A DNA stretch of 64,000 nt, taken from the NCBI GenBank assembly GCA_963761525.1, contig CAVXHG010000002.1:1-64000 (forward strand), in the 5' to 3' direction. How positions within the stretch are numbered: position 1 is the first letter of the stretch; each line of letters starts with the position of its first letter. The translations under genes and the position numbers were made by a program. The DNA is from BOG-931 sp963761525 (GTDB lineage Bacteria > Pseudomonadota > Alphaproteobacteria > Rhizobiales > Xanthobacteraceae). The notes under the pieces were generated by a model that searched no databases, had not been told where the DNA came from, and saw only the letters and a list, made by a program, of their open reading frames with translations. This document shows positions 9,470 to 18,827 of this stretch, piece after piece.

Positions 9470-11200
9470 TTAAATTACATTCGATGCCGGTTTGATCCAC
9501 GGCCGTTCGGGCGAGGCGAGGCTGATCAGCGCGCCTTGCAGGTAATCGCAGCCCCAGGCCTGTAACGTCCCGGCCGCTTCTTCGTCCTGGACCCACTCGG
9601 CGACGGTCAACAGCTTGAGCCTTCGGGCCAGGTCGATCAGGGTGCGCACGAAGGCGCTATCGTCCTCGGAGCGCATCATGTCGTGCACGAAGGCGCCGTC
9701 GATCTTCACAATGTCGACGCCGAGCTTGCGCAGGTTACGGAATGAGGTGTACCCGGCGCCGAAATCGTCGATGGCGATGCGGCAGCCGAGGTCCTTGACC
9801 CGCCCGACAAAGCCGCGGGTTTCGTCGACATCGTGAATGGCCGCGCTTTCGGTCAACTCGACAATCAGGCGCTCGGCGACACCCGGATGCGCGCGCAACA
9901 GCGAGGTCAAGCCGGACCACCAGTCGGGGTCGGTGGTCGAGGCGGCCGAAACATTCAAACTCGCCTGCAGCGTCGGCGTTGCCACCATTTCGTCGACAAC
10001 AAGCTCAAGGACGCGATGGTCGAGCAGGCGAACCAGGCCCAGCCGCTCGGCGACCGGAATGATGTCGTTGGCGGCGATCAGGCTGCCGTCGGCGCGCCGG
10101 ATCCGCATCAGGCATTCAAAGAACGCCGGCGTGCGGGTTTTTGTGGTGACGATGGTTTCGTAGGCGAGGAAAATGCGGCGCTCGTTGAGTGCGGCGACGA
10201 TCGCGTCGGTGGCGCGTACGGTCTCGCGGCGCATCGCATCGCGCTCGATGCTCGGCTGATAGGCCAGAAATGAGCCCGGGCGGCGGCTTTTGGCGGTGTC
10301 GAGGGTCTCCTGCGTGCGCGACAGAACTTCCGCAATGCTGCGGGCGTGCCGTGGCGCATTGAGCCCGCCGATCGTGACGGTGATGGCGACCGGTCCGGCG
10401 GATGTCGGCACCATTTCATCGCGAATGCCGGCAAGCATACGTTCGGCGGCGACGGCCATATCGTCGGGGGTGCAGTCCCGCAGCACCATGCCGAATTTGT
10501 TGCCGGAATAGCGGCCGAGTGTGTCCTTGCCGCGCATCCGCGTACGCAGGCGTTTGGCGACTGCGGCGATCGTCTGATCGGCGGTTTCGAAGCCAAACGA
10601 CTCGTTGATGCGCGCCAGGTTGTCGATGGCAATCAGCATGAAACCGCACGACGAACGGAAACGGATCGCTTCGTCGATGGTGTCGCTCAGCACTTCGGTG
10701 AGATGATGCCGATTGAGCTCGCCGGTGAGACCGTCGCGCCGTGCGAGATAAGTCAGCTTGAGCTCATGCTCGTAACGTTCATTGATGACGCGCAGCAGGC
10801 CATGGGCGCGCGCCGGCTTGCCGTCGGCGCCGGCGAACCAGCGGCCGGTGTCTTCGACCCAAAGCCTGGTGTCCGACGGTGGATCGGGGCGGACGCAGTA
10901 CTGGATCTGATAGGCGACGCCGTGACCTTCGTCGCGCTTGTCCGACTTCATGATGACGTCGAAACGCGTCTGTGCGTTTTCCGCCTCGAGGAATTGCGCG
11001 AAGGCGCGGCCGGTTGCGATGGCGCCGCGATCCTTGATCAGCAAGACGTCGGCGACGTTGCCGCCCCAGGACAGGACATCGCTGTCGAGGCGCCACTCGT
11101 AGGCGACGTCGCCGATCGAGGCGAGGATTTGCGCTGTATCGGGTGTGCCGGGTGTCATTGCTGGACTGTCGGTCGTCACGGCCGGCTCATTCTGGATCAT
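9470..11200 (-). CDS. PAS-GGDEF-EAL protein with degenerate GGDEF site
   Basis: This 576-residue soluble protein has an N-terminal PAS-like segment (about 20-140), a GGDEF domain (about 150-300) and an EAL domain (about 315-560). The GGDEF signature is SGNKF, lacking the acidic residues for catalysis, so the domain is predicted inactive as a cyclase. The EAL domain has ECLMRIR at the signature, ELTESA, DDFGAGYTS and KIDGAFV. The late motif reads AEWVQ instead of AEGVE, losing one normally conserved Glu. It may be a weak phosphodiesterase or a c-di-GMP effector. It lies 134 bp upstream of the related GGDEF-EAL gene on the same strand. Confidence 0.88.
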   Translation of the reverse strand: MIQNEPAVTTDSPAMTPGTPDTAQILASIGDVAYEWRLDSDVLSWGGNVADVLLIKDRGAIATGRAFAQFLEAENAQTRFDVIMKSDKRDEGHGVAYQIQYCVRPDPPSDTRLWVEDTGRWFAGADGKPARAHGLLRVINERYEHELKLTYLARRDGLTGELNRHHLTEVLSDTIDEAIRFRSSCGFMLIAIDNLARINESFGFETADQTIAAVAKRLRTRMRGKDTLGRYSGNKFGMVLRDCTPDDMAVAAERMLAGIRDEMVPTSAGPVAITVTIGGLNAPRHARSIAEVLSRTQETLDTAKSRRPGSFLAYQPSIERDAMRRETVRATDAIVAALNERRIFLAYETIVTTKTRTPAFFECLMRIRRADGSLIAANDIIPVAERLGLVRLLDHRVLELVVDEMVATPTLQASLNVSAASTTDPDWWSGLTSLLRAHPGVAERLIVELTESAAIHDVDETRGFVGRVKDLGCRIAIDDFGAGYTSFRNLRKLGVDIVKIDGAFVHDMMRSEDDSAFVRTLIDLARRLKLLTVAEWVQDEEAAGTLQAWGCDYLQGALISLASPERPWIKPASNVI

Positions 11201-11732
11201 CGCAGTCCACAGATGGCGACAGCAGACCGCTGTTAAAGCGGCAAGCTATCGGTAGACCCTAAACATTTCGCAAAATCCGATCGCGGCAAAATCTGAACGC
11301 GGCAAATCTGAACGCGGCATGTCCCTTGCGAGTTACCTCTTGTAAAGCAAGGAGTGTCCCTTTTCGGGACAAGGCGCGCAATGGCTGGAGCTCTGGTCCC
11401 GTTGTTTCCGGTGGTTCGGCCCGACGCCCGGATCCAGTCCGGCAGCCGCGCCCGCGCCGATTTCGTCGCGCATTTGATCGCGACATCGGCGCAAGCGCCG
11501 CAGACCCGCGCGCGCCGCCGTGCCGAACCGGGCGATGCGGTCGCGGCCTATGCTGCCAGCAATCACGCCCCATCGCTTCCCGGAATTGGACTATCGCGTT
11601 CGCTCTCAGTGCGTCGCCAAGGACCGATTTCGATCCCTTACAGACGTGTATAATTTAAACGATAATCGTCTTATGGGTGCCGCCGGACCAGCGTGCAAAA
11701 TTCGCACAGCCAGGTTCAGGGAGTGATTTTTG
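11201..11732. other. Intergenic stretch without a recognisable gene
   Basis: About 530 bp separate divergent genes. Short frames exist but have no family resemblance. A tandem segment near 11283-11320 repeats CGCGGCAAATCTGAA-like units. A small hairpin with TGTCCC/GGGACA arms lies near 11355-11372. The segment upstream of 11733 is AT-richer (around 11640-11670) and may hold the promoter of the following binding-protein gene. Confidence 0.4.
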
Positions 11733-12711
11733 ATGAAAATTCCCCGCAGAAAATTCCTGAACCTGGCGGCGGGCGCAACGCTCCTGCCGGCCACATCGCA
11801 GATCGCACGATCGGACTACTTATCCGTCGCGGCCGGTGCATTTGATCGTGTTCTATGCCGCCGGCGGCGGCAACGACATCATCGCCCGTCTCATGGGGCA
11901 ATGGTTGTCGGAGCGTCTCGGCCAGGCCTTCATCATTGAGAACCGGCCGGGTGGCGGCGGCAATCTCGGAACCGAGTATGTCGTGAGGGCCGAGCCCGAC
12001 GGCTACACCCTGATTCTGAGCTCCACGGCAAACACCGTCAATGCGTCGCTCTACGAGAAACTGGATTTCAACTTCATTCGCGACATCGCGCCGGTCGCCA
12101 GCATCAGCTACGAACCCAATATCATGGTGGTCAATCCATCGGTACCGGCCAAGACCATCCCGGAGTTCATCGCCTATGCCAAGGCCAATCCGGGCAAGAT
12201 CAATTATGCGTCTGCCGGCATCGGGTCGTCGCAACAAATGTCCGGCGAATTGTTCAAGATGATGGCGGGCGTCGATATGACTCACGTCCCGTTTCGCGGC
12301 ACCGCGCCCGCGCTGGAGAGCTTGCTCGCGGGACAGGTGCAGCTCATGTTCGCCAGCATGCCCGCGACCATCGAACACGTCCGGTCCGGCCAGTTGCGGG
12401 CGCTGGGAGTGACAATCCCGAAGCGCTCGGACGTGTTGCCGGACGTCCCGAGTGTGAGCGAATTTCTGCCGGGCTTCGATGCAAGCGTTTATTACGGCAT
12501 CGGTGCGCCCAAGAACACACCGCCTGAGATTGTCGACAGGCTCAACAAGGAAATCAACGCCGGCCTCGCCGACCCGCAGCTCAAGGCGCGGCTTGTCGAA
12601 CTCGGTAGCGCGACGTTGCCGGGGTCACCCGCCGACTTCGGCAAGTTCATTGCCAATGAAACTGAAAAGTGGGCCAAGGTGGTGAAGTTCGCCCATATCA
12701 AGGCTGAGTAA
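11733..12711 (+). pseudogene. TTT-family (Bug) solute-binding protein, one frameshift near the N-terminus
   Basis: This is a periplasmic substrate-binding protein of the tripartite tricarboxylate transporter family. The first frame encodes a twin-arginine signal peptide (RRKFLNLAAG) and ends in the linker before the mature start. A one-base shift near 11820 moves to the frame encoding VHLIVFYAAGGGNDIIARL and the rest of the Bug fold, including ENRPGGGGN, DGYT, and the conserved segment from FASAGIG-like YASAGIGSS to VPFRGTAPAL. The joined protein has about 325 residues, a normal family length. The interrupted codons correspond to the conserved SDYPSRPV motif. A single sequence error would restore it. 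No TctA/TctB partner is nearby. Confidence 0.85.
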
Positions 12712-13219
12712 GATTATCGCCGGCACGGTCGAAGTTTGACGTATCGCGCTCTTTGAAGGAGCAACTCCGTGTCCGCCTCGAGCCCAGCAGGCAACATACG
12801 CGCAGATTTGCCCCTAATTTCTGCAGCGGCCAGTCACCTGAAATTGTTTGACTAAGATTTTGGTGCAAAATTTTTGAGACATGCACCAAGCGCCGCATCG
12901 CTTGGCGGTCACTCCGTGTCCGCTTTGAGGGGTAGTCCGGCCACGCTCGCGTTGCGCTGTCGCGGCGGTTCATGACCCTGGCTGTTCTCTAATTCCGGGC
13001 CAGGGGTCAAGCTCTCCGTGAACATCCTTGCCGGGCTCAGGGTTCTCTCCGCGGTAGGGCGTGCCCTCCGCATGATGGCGTAAGATGACGCTGGTGGATC
13101 AATGTGTAAAACGCGTTTTGCTCTTTCGAGCATCGCAAAGCCTGGGACGATCGCACCAACGCCAGCGTCCCGGCAGGGACGTGCGTTTCCCGCTTGTTAG
13201 CGGGAACTCGGTTGTCCTG
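12712..13219. other. Gene-free stretch next to IS110 transposase
   Basis: About 510 bp have no convincing gene. Two GTGTCCGC(C/T)T segments (near 12772 and 12916) echo the inverted form of the AAGCGGACAT motif seen in other gaps. A TGTGTAAAACGCG segment near 13104 resembles the terminal repeat of the IS1182-like element at 14363, which may indicate an older related element end. One side of the IS110 element must lie in this region, but I cannot place it. Confidence 0.4.
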
Positions 13220-14260
13220 CTATGCAGGCTGATTAGCAGCCTCCTTTGATGACCATTTGAATTCGGTGCCTTCGATCCACATTCGATGCAGAATGACGGC
13301 AAGCTTTCGAGCGACGGCAACTTTGGCTTTGCGGAGCCCGCTTCGCTTCGCAAGGCGGATGCCCCAGGCTTTAAGCGTCGACCATTTTGCTACGCGGGTG
13401 AGAAGGACATTGGCTGCCTCATAGAGGTAACTTCGCAGCATCTTGTCGCCCCATTTCGATATTCGGCCCGTCCAATCGGTCTCTCCGGATGCGTACCGTC
13501 GCGTTGTTAGTCCGACATAGGCTCCGACGCTTCTCGATCTCTTGAAGCGAGTGGGGTCGTCGATTGTCGCAAGGAAGCAAAGAGCTGTGATTGGACCGAC
13601 GCCTGGCGCAGTCATGAACCGTCGAACTTGGGCATCATTGCGGGCCAGTCGCATCACCTTGCGGTCGAGATCGTCGACCTGCTGCTCGATAGCGTTGCGC
13701 GCATCGAGCAGCGGCTTGACCGCAGCCATCAGCTCGGGACGACTCTCAATCAACTCCTCGGCTCGCACGGCGAAGACATTGAGTTTGGCACGGCCGATGA
13801 CGAGACCAAGGTTCTTGAGCAAGCCGCGGACCTGGTTCTCGAGATCGCGCTTTATCTTAACCAACAACGCCCGACTTGCCAGCAGAGCTTTAATGTAATG
13901 GCTGTCGAGATCCTTGACGCGCACCTCCTTGAACCAGCCAGTTTGCATGATGCGGGCGATCCCGGCCGCATCATTGCGGTCGCTCTTATTGATCTGCATC
14001 TTGAGTACCGCCTTGGCATGGCGCGCGTCGATGCAGATCACTGGCAGGCCAAGTTGCTTGAGCTCGGTCCACAGCCATGTGGCCGTCGGTCCGGCCTCAA
14101 GCCCGATCCGAACTACACTTGGCGCATTTGATGTCACGAACTCAGCAATCGTCTCGGGCGCGGAATCGACCATCCCCTCTCGGATGACAGACCCTGCTCG
14201 ATCCACAACACAGATCGCTGTCAGCTTCAGCGATACATCCAGTCCAACAAAGTGTTCCAT
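13220..14260 (-). CDS. IS110-family transposase (DEDD recombinase)
   Basis: This 346-residue protein begins MEHFVGLDVSLK, giving the first Asp of the DEDD RuvC-like site. GLEAG, and SDRNDAAGIA further on, supply the other acidic residues. The C-terminal transposase-20 domain has APGVGPITA, VGAYVGLT and GNK-like WGDKMLRSYLYEAA, with the serine-containing motif of IS110 enzymes. The reading frame continues upstream to 14968, but that part runs antisense to the neighbouring transposase and is not coding. The element appears intact. IS110 elements lack terminal inverted repeats, so its ends cannot be read directly. Confidence 0.93.
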   Translation of the reverse strand: MEHFVGLDVSLKLTAICVVDRAGSVIREGMVDSAPETIAEFVTSNAPSVVRIGLEAGPTATWLWTELKQLGLPVICIDARHAKAVLKMQINKSDRNDAAGIARIMQTGWFKEVRVKDLDSHYIKALLASRALLVKIKRDLENQVRGLLKNLGLVIGRAKLNVFAVRAEELIESRPELMAAVKPLLDARNAIEQQVDDLDRKVMRLARNDAQVRRFMTAPGVGPITALCFLATIDDPTRFKRSRSVGAYVGLTTRRYASGETDWTGRISKWGDKMLRSYLYEAANVLLTRVAKWSTLKAWGIRLAKRSGLRKAKVAVARKLAVILHRMWIEGTEFKWSSKEAANQPA

Positions 14261-14362
14261 TGCGGCTCTCCATCGTTGCGAGGCCCCATGAGGTGGACCT
14301 CGTCGATTCCTGGAGAGCTGATTCCCAAAGCCTGAGTATGGCTCGATCCCGGAATTACCCCA
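14261..14362 (-). other. Upstream non-coding segment of the IS110 element, possible bridge-RNA region
   Basis: About 100 bp lie between the IS110 start codon and the left terminal repeat of the IS1182-like element. It contains a small GAGG(T)CCAC/GTGGACCTC-like dyad near 14280-14305. IS110 elements encode a guide (bridge) RNA in the non-coding end upstream of the recombinase. This stretch is the right place but is shorter than the roughly 170-nt RNA described for IS621, so the insertion next to it may have truncated it. This is inference from position only. Confidence 0.25.
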
Positions 14363-14375
14363 TGTGTAAAAACGC
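14363..14375 (+). repeat. Left terminal inverted repeat of the IS1182-like element
   Basis: TGTGTAAAAACGC, matched exactly in inverse orientation at 15912-15924. Confidence 0.88.
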
Positions 14376-14431
14376 ATCGCTGCGATTGATTCTGCGCGAT
14401 AAGATTCTCGCGCGATTTGCGGGAGGATCGG

Positions 14432-15872
14432 ATGAGGCGCTTCGTTGAGGGGACGGATCGCGGTCAGAGCACACTGTTTCCGGAATGCCTGGAAGACTGG
14501 ATCGGCGAGGACAATCCGGTTCGCGTGGTCGATGTCTTTGTCGAAGAACTCGATCTGGCCGAGCTTGGGTTTGGTGGGGTCGCTCCCGAGGCAACTGGCC
14601 GACCCTCGTATCATCCGTCGATCCTGCTGAAGCTTTACATCTACGGCTATCTCAATCGGGTTCAGTCGAGCCGGCGGCTTGAGCACGAGGCCGGGCGCAA
14701 CGTTGAGGTGATGTGGCTGGTGGGCCGGCTTGCACCCGATCACAAGACGATTGCCGACTTCCGCAAGGACAATGGCGCTGCCATCCGCAAAGTGTGTGCT
14801 CAATTTATCGCACTGTGCCGCGCGATGGGCCTGCTGACGCAAGCCAGCGTCGCGATTGACGGCAGCAAGTTCAAGGCGGTGAACAACCGCGACAAGAACT
14901 TCACGCGCGCCAAGATGGAGCGGCGCATGGCGCAGATCGAGGAGAGCGTCGCGCGCTATCTTGAGCAACTCGACACTGCCGACCGGCAGGAGCCGTCAGA
15001 GGCGCTGCAAACCAAGACGAACCGCCTCAAAGAGAAGATCGAGACGCTGAAGCAGCAGATGCGGCGTCTCGAGGGTCTCAAGGTGGAGATGCTTGCCACC
15101 CCGGACCAGCAGATATCGCTGACCGATCCCGATGCCCGCTCGATGGCGACCAGCGGCCGCGGTTCCGGCGTCGTCGGCTACAACGTCCAGATTGCTGTCG
15201 AGACCGAACCATCATCTGATCGTCACGCATGAGGTAACCAACGACGGCACTGACCGATCGCAGCTCTCCCATATGGCCAACGAGACCAAGGCGGCGCTGG
15301 GCGTGGACAAGCTCGATGCCGTCGCCGACCGCGGTTACTTCAACAGCGAAGAGATCTGGGCATGCGAGGAGGCTGGCATCACGGTTACGCTGCCAAAGCC
15401 GATGACCTCGAACGCAAAGGCAGAAGGACGCTTCGGCAAGCAGGACTTCCGCTATGTGGCTGACGAGGACGTTTACGTTTGTCCTGCCGGCGAGAAGCTC
15501 GCCTACCACTACACGACCGAGGAAAACGGATTGGTGCTGCGCCGCTACTGGACCAACGCCTGCCAGAGCTGCGCAATCAAGCCCACTTGCACCACCGGCA
15601 AGGAACGACGGATCACCCGATGGGAACATGAGCATATTCTCGAAGCCGTGCAACGCCGGCTCGACGAGCATCCGGAGAAGATGCGCCAGCGCCGCGAGAC
15701 GGTCGAACATCCCTTCGGCACCATCAAGGCCAGGATGGGAGCAACCCACTTCCTGATGAAGACGCTGCCACGAGTTGCCTCAGAGATGGCGCTCCACGTG
15801 CTGGCCTACAATCTCACCCGGGTCATGAACATCATGGGCATCGGGCCGCTCATCGCCGCGATAAGGGCCTAG
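14432..15872 (+). pseudogene. IS1182-family transposase, one frameshift
   Basis: The joined protein of about 479 residues has the N-terminal DUF772-type domain (GRPSYHPSILLKLYIYGYL, then DHKTIADFRKDN). It continues with a DDE catalytic core including the first Asp in AIDGSKFKA, a coiled-coil insertion (about 160-215) and VADRGYF for the second Asp. A cysteine cluster (CQSCAIKPTC) precedes the C-terminal Glu region ending HPFGTIKARMG. A +1 shift near 15214 interrupts the segment normally reading VDTEHHLIVTHEV. The ATG at 14432 follows a GGGAGGA ribosome-binding site. One base correction would restore a full-length transposase. Confidence 0.88.
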
Positions 15873-15911
15873 TCACCTGAAACAACGCGATGCCTCGACA
15901 CTTGTCGCAAA

Positions 15912-15924
15912 GCGTTTTTACACA
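15912..15924 (-). repeat. Right terminal inverted repeat of the IS1182-like element
   Basis: GCGTTTTTACACA, the exact inverse complement of 14363-14375. Confidence 0.88.
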
Positions 15925-16044
15925 ACCAAGACCCAAAGCGGACATCGCCCCAGTGTCGTTTTACGCGCGAGTTTTCCCTTCACTGTGCTGAACCGGTCAC
16001 ACTCCCCCGGCTGCCGTGTGATAGGATTGTTTCGGGGGCGCCTC

Positions 16045-16920
16045 ATGAAGAAGCTGCTCATTTCGTCTATTGCCGTGCTCGGACTTATCGGAACGCCTGC
16101 TTTTGCGGCGCCGGTCTACAGTTGGACGGGTTGGTATGTCGGCGGCAACATTGGCTACGGTTGGGGCAGGGCCAGCTCCGACGTGAATTATTTTCAGGCC
16201 TTTGTGCCAGGTGACACGAATTGCAGCGGCAGTCTCTACGATTTGTGCATAAACGGCTCTGATGCCGTTAATATGAATGGCCTGATTGGTGGTATCCAGG
16301 CTGGCTACAATTGGCAGAGTGGCGATTACCTCATGGGACTTGAGGCGGATTTCCAAGCTAGTGGCCAACGCGGGACGCGCAATTTCAATATCGGCTACGA
16401 CAACGATAGTGGTGGGCCGAATTTGGTTTCAAACGCATTGATATCCCAGACAGAACGAATGCCGTGGTTTGGCACAGTGCGTGGCCGCGTCGGTTACGTC
16501 ACTAACCCATGGCTCCTTTATGCGACCGGTGGTCTTGCTTTTGGCCGGATCGAGGGCAATAGCTCCGGAATGAGTCCGGGGTTTTTTTATCCTCTTCCTG
16601 GATCCGGCCCCTGCCCAGGTTTACCCTTAGGAGGGCTTTGCCCCGTTTGGAGCTCTAGCGGCGATGTTACGAGGTTCGGTTGGACGGTTGGTGGCGGCGC
16701 AGAGTTGGCTCTAGGTGGCAACTGGACTGCAAAGTTTGAGTACCTTTTTGTTGATCTTGGATCGTTTGACACAACATTCACTGGGTTACCTGGCTGTTTT
16801 GGCGGGCCTGTTGTCGGCTTTGCTCAATGCAACCCATATTCGGCGCCGGGCACAGGAACGATCCACAGCACGATAACCGACAACATCGTGCACGTCGGGC
16901 TGAACTATCAATTCCACTGA
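16045..16920 (+). CDS. Outer membrane beta-barrel protein (Omp25/opacity type)
   Basis: This 291-residue protein has a signal peptide (MKKLLISSIAVLGLIG, cleavage likely after AFA) followed by WTGWYVGGNIGYGWG, a typical start for the alphaproteobacterial Omp25/Omp31-like eight-stranded barrel. Alternating hydrophobic strands and Gly/aromatic-rich turns continue to the C-terminal HVGLNYQFH. A Cys-containing extended loop lies at about 55-75, and others near 195-215 and 245-265. The ATG at 16045 was chosen because the upstream extension to 15985 would precede the signal peptide. It stands alone downstream of the IS1182-like element, whose insertion may have changed its upstream region. Confidence 0.88.
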   Translation: MKKLLISSIAVLGLIGTPAFAAPVYSWTGWYVGGNIGYGWGRASSDVNYFQAFVPGDTNCSGSLYDLCINGSDAVNMNGLIGGIQAGYNWQSGDYLMGLEADFQASGQRGTRNFNIGYDNDSGGPNLVSNALISQTERMPWFGTVRGRVGYVTNPWLLYATGGLAFGRIEGNSSGMSPGFFYPLPGSGPCPGLPLGGLCPVWSSSGDVTRFGWTVGGGAELALGGNWTAKFEYLFVDLGSFDTTFTGLPGCFGGPVVGFAQCNPYSAPGTGTIHSTITDNIVHVGLNYQFH

Positions 16921-17215
16921 TCTGATTACGGCTTCCGCAAAAGCTCCGGGTTTGGCGATGTCTGCTCATGGCCCATCTCGACCGCACCGGTCGCGTGAAG
17001 TCGCGGCAGCAATCGGAGGTGCTCCGGTCGCGCCCGGCGGAGGCAAAAAATGCAACTTAGCCTTGCCACAGGCTCATTTCCTGCAGAGTGCATAATTCTT
17101 GATTTTCGCACCTCAGCCAAAAGCGGCACGGAGTCCGATTTAGGTGAGCGGCAAAGTTGGCGCCTGGCTTGGCGAACGTCCGCCAGCCCCGGAAGCGACA
17201 TCGGCTAGCAATGGA
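16921..17215. other. Convergent intergenic stretch, nothing recognised
   Basis: About 295 bp between convergent genes. It contains a TGTCTGCTCATGGCCC segment near 16958, resembling the degenerate GTCCGCT repeats in other gaps. I see no gene and no clear terminator. Confidence 0.4.
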
Positions 17216-17629
17216 TCAGGCGACGTCTTTGGCAGTGTCGATCTCGACCTGCCGGCGGCCGCTGCGCATGCCGATGATGAAGCCGGAGAGTACGTCGACC
17301 AGCGCGATCATCATCAGCAGGAAGAACGTCGAGGTGCCGGCCTGCTGGACCAGCAGGAATTCCACCAGCATGGCGATGAACAGCACCATCGCCAGGATGT
17401 GATCCATCACCGAGCGCATGCCCAGCCGCGTCGATTTGATGATCTCGATCCAGAGCAGAAGAATGCTCAGCGCCAGCAGCACGTCTTCCCAGGTCAGCAC
17501 CCAGTCCTGACCGGACATCATGTGCACGGTCGTGACCGGCGCGGTCCAGGACACGCCGGCCATCAAAAACGCGATCATGTTGTAGATGGCGAACGGAACA
17601 AGCAGCAGCGGAAAGCCGAGAGCGAACAT
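17216..17629 (-). CDS. Small four-helix membrane protein, unknown function
   Basis: A 137-residue protein with four hydrophobic segments (about 1-25, 43-62, 72-92 and 97-118) and a short basic-acidic tail. A WEDVLLALSILLLWIEIIKSTR segment begins the second helix. I recall similar uncharacterised proteins in Bradyrhizobium relatives but cannot assign a role. It lies on the same strand as rpmF, separated from it by about 150 bp containing an inverted repeat, so it may be cotranscribed. Confidence 0.8.
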   Translation of the reverse strand: MFALGFPLLLVPFAIYNMIAFLMAGVSWTAPVTTVHMMSGQDWVLTWEDVLLALSILLLWIEIIKSTRLGMRSVMDHILAMVLFIAMLVEFLLVQQAGTSTFFLLMMIALVDVLSGFIIGMRSGRRQVEIDTAKDVA

Positions 17630-17654
17630 GATGGTCGTCTCTGTCAGGCCTTTT

Positions 17655-17774
17655 CCCGGGCGCGCACTGCGAAGTGGTGCGCTGCAGACCCGGGATCGTG
17701 ACAGGCTCCGAGTCTACGACGATCCCGGATCAGCGAAGCACCGCTTGCGCGCTGCATCGCATCCGGGAAACACG
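17655..17774. repeat. Long imperfect inverted repeat downstream of rpmF
   Basis: Two arms of about 45-50 nt related by imperfect inversion meet near 17705. The left arm runs from CCCGGGCGCGCACTGCGAAG to CCCGGGATCGT. The right arm runs from ACGATCCCGG to GCATCCGGGAA. It may act as a terminator-like or stabilising stem after rpmF, and probably belongs to a dispersed repeat family. Confidence 0.65.
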
Positions 17775-17776
17775 GC

Positions 17777-17962
17777 TTACGCTTCGGTCTTCTTGTTGAG
17801 CACCTGCCGGCCGCGATACATGCCGGTCTTCAGGTCGATGTGGTGCGGGCGGCGCAATTCGCCGGAATCCTTGTCCTCGACATAGGTCGGGGCCTTCAGC
17901 GCGTCGGCGGAGCGGCGCATGCCGCGCCGGGACGGCGAGGTTTTTCGCTTGGGAACAGCCAT
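17777..17962 (-). CDS. rpmF: 50S ribosomal protein L32
   Basis: This 61-residue protein has the diagnostic start MAVPKRKTSPSRRGMRRS, followed by the HHIDLKTGMYRGRQVL tail. It lacks the CxxC zinc pairs found in some bacterial L32 versions, as is usual in alphaproteobacteria. It lies downstream of mtgA on the same strand, with a gap of about 55 bp. Confidence 0.97.
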   Translation of the reverse strand: MAVPKRKTSPSRRGMRRSADALKAPTYVEDKDSGELRRPHHIDLKTGMYRGRQVLNKKTEA

Positions 17963-18017
17963 AACTCGGTCTCCTGATCAGGGTTGGCGGGCTTATAGAA
18001 GAACAGGGCTGCTGAGG

Positions 18018-18728
18018 CTAGGGGGCGCGGGCGCGGATGCAGGCATCCAGGTTCGGGAATTCCGCCGAGCGCCGTTCGTAAACGCCGGTCAGCCGGCGGA
18101 CCAGGGGGCTTGGGGTGCGGGCGCTGCGGCGGACCGGATTGGGCAGGATCGACGCCAGGCCCGCGGCCTCAGCGGTATTGAGGCTGCGCGCCGGCTTGTT
18201 GAAGGCCCAGTGCGAGGCGGCCTCGGCGCCGAACTCGCCGTTCGGGCCCCACTCGACGATGTTGAGATAGATTTCCAGCAGCCGCCGCTTCGGCAGCACG
18301 AGGTAGAGCCAGATCGCCAGCGGGAACTCCAGTGCCTTGCGCACGAAGCTGCGGCCCTGCCACAGGAAAAGGTTCTTCGCGGTCTGCTGGGTGATCGTCG
18401 AGGCGCCGCGCGAGGCATCGAGATCGTCGTCGGATTGCTCGATCGCCGCGCGTATGGCGCCGAGATCGATGCCGCGGTTATGGCAGAACGTGCCGTCCTC
18501 GGCGCCGATCACCGCCAGCGGCAGCGCCGGCGCGATGCGATCGAGCGGCGTCCAGACGCGCTCGACCCGCTGCGCGGTCGCCCAGCGCCACAGCATCAGC
18601 GTCGAAACCGGATTCACGAAGCGATAGAACGGCGCGATCAGATACGGCAGCGCGAGGAGAACGACGACAACGATGGCGAGCGTGCGCAACGTGCGTCGCC
18701 AGTTCCATGTGCTGCTGCTGCGGGGCAT
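18018..18728 (-). CDS. mtgA: Monofunctional biosynthetic peptidoglycan transglycosylase
   Basis: This GT51-family glycosyltransferase polymerises lipid II glycan strands at the outer face of the inner membrane. The 236-residue protein has one N-terminal membrane anchor (about 12-35). The catalytic motif AEDGTFCHNRGID follows at about 75, and GASTITQQTAKNLFL at about 107. Then come RKALEFPLAIWL, with the LPKRRLLEIYLNIVEWG motif near 145. There is no penicillin-binding domain, so it is monofunctional. It sits directly upstream of rpmF, an order I recall from Bradyrhizobium relatives. Confidence 0.94.
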   Translation of the reverse strand: MPRSSSTWNWRRTLRTLAIVVVVLLALPYLIAPFYRFVNPVSTLMLWRWATAQRVERVWTPLDRIAPALPLAVIGAEDGTFCHNRGIDLGAIRAAIEQSDDDLDASRGASTITQQTAKNLFLWQGRSFVRKALEFPLAIWLYLVLPKRRLLEIYLNIVEWGPNGEFGAEAASHWAFNKPARSLNTAEAAGLASILPNPVRRSARTPSPLVRRLTGVYERRSAEFPNLDACIRARAP

Positions 18729-18827
18729 GCGGAAGACATTTTAGCGTGACTTCACGACGAATGGCTGGCTGCTTTCACGGACCGTTCGCCGCATTCAGGC
18801 CATTACCCTTGCTGCCAAGCGCTGCAT

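Larger units (their letters stand above)
14363..15924 (+). mobile_element. IS1182-like insertion sequence
   Basis: A 1562-bp element is bounded by perfect 13-bp terminal inverted repeats TGTGTAAAAACGC (14363-14375 and, inverted, 15912-15924), with weaker similarity continuing inward. It contains one transposase gene on the plus strand. I could not identify a convincing target-site duplication. It abuts the upstream end of the IS110 element. Confidence 0.88.

Noticed and set aside
14261..14968. Minus-strand extension of the IS110 transposase frame to 14968
   Set aside because: It is antisense to the IS1182-like transposase and lies outside the recombinase domains; the family start is MEHFVGLDVS at 14260.
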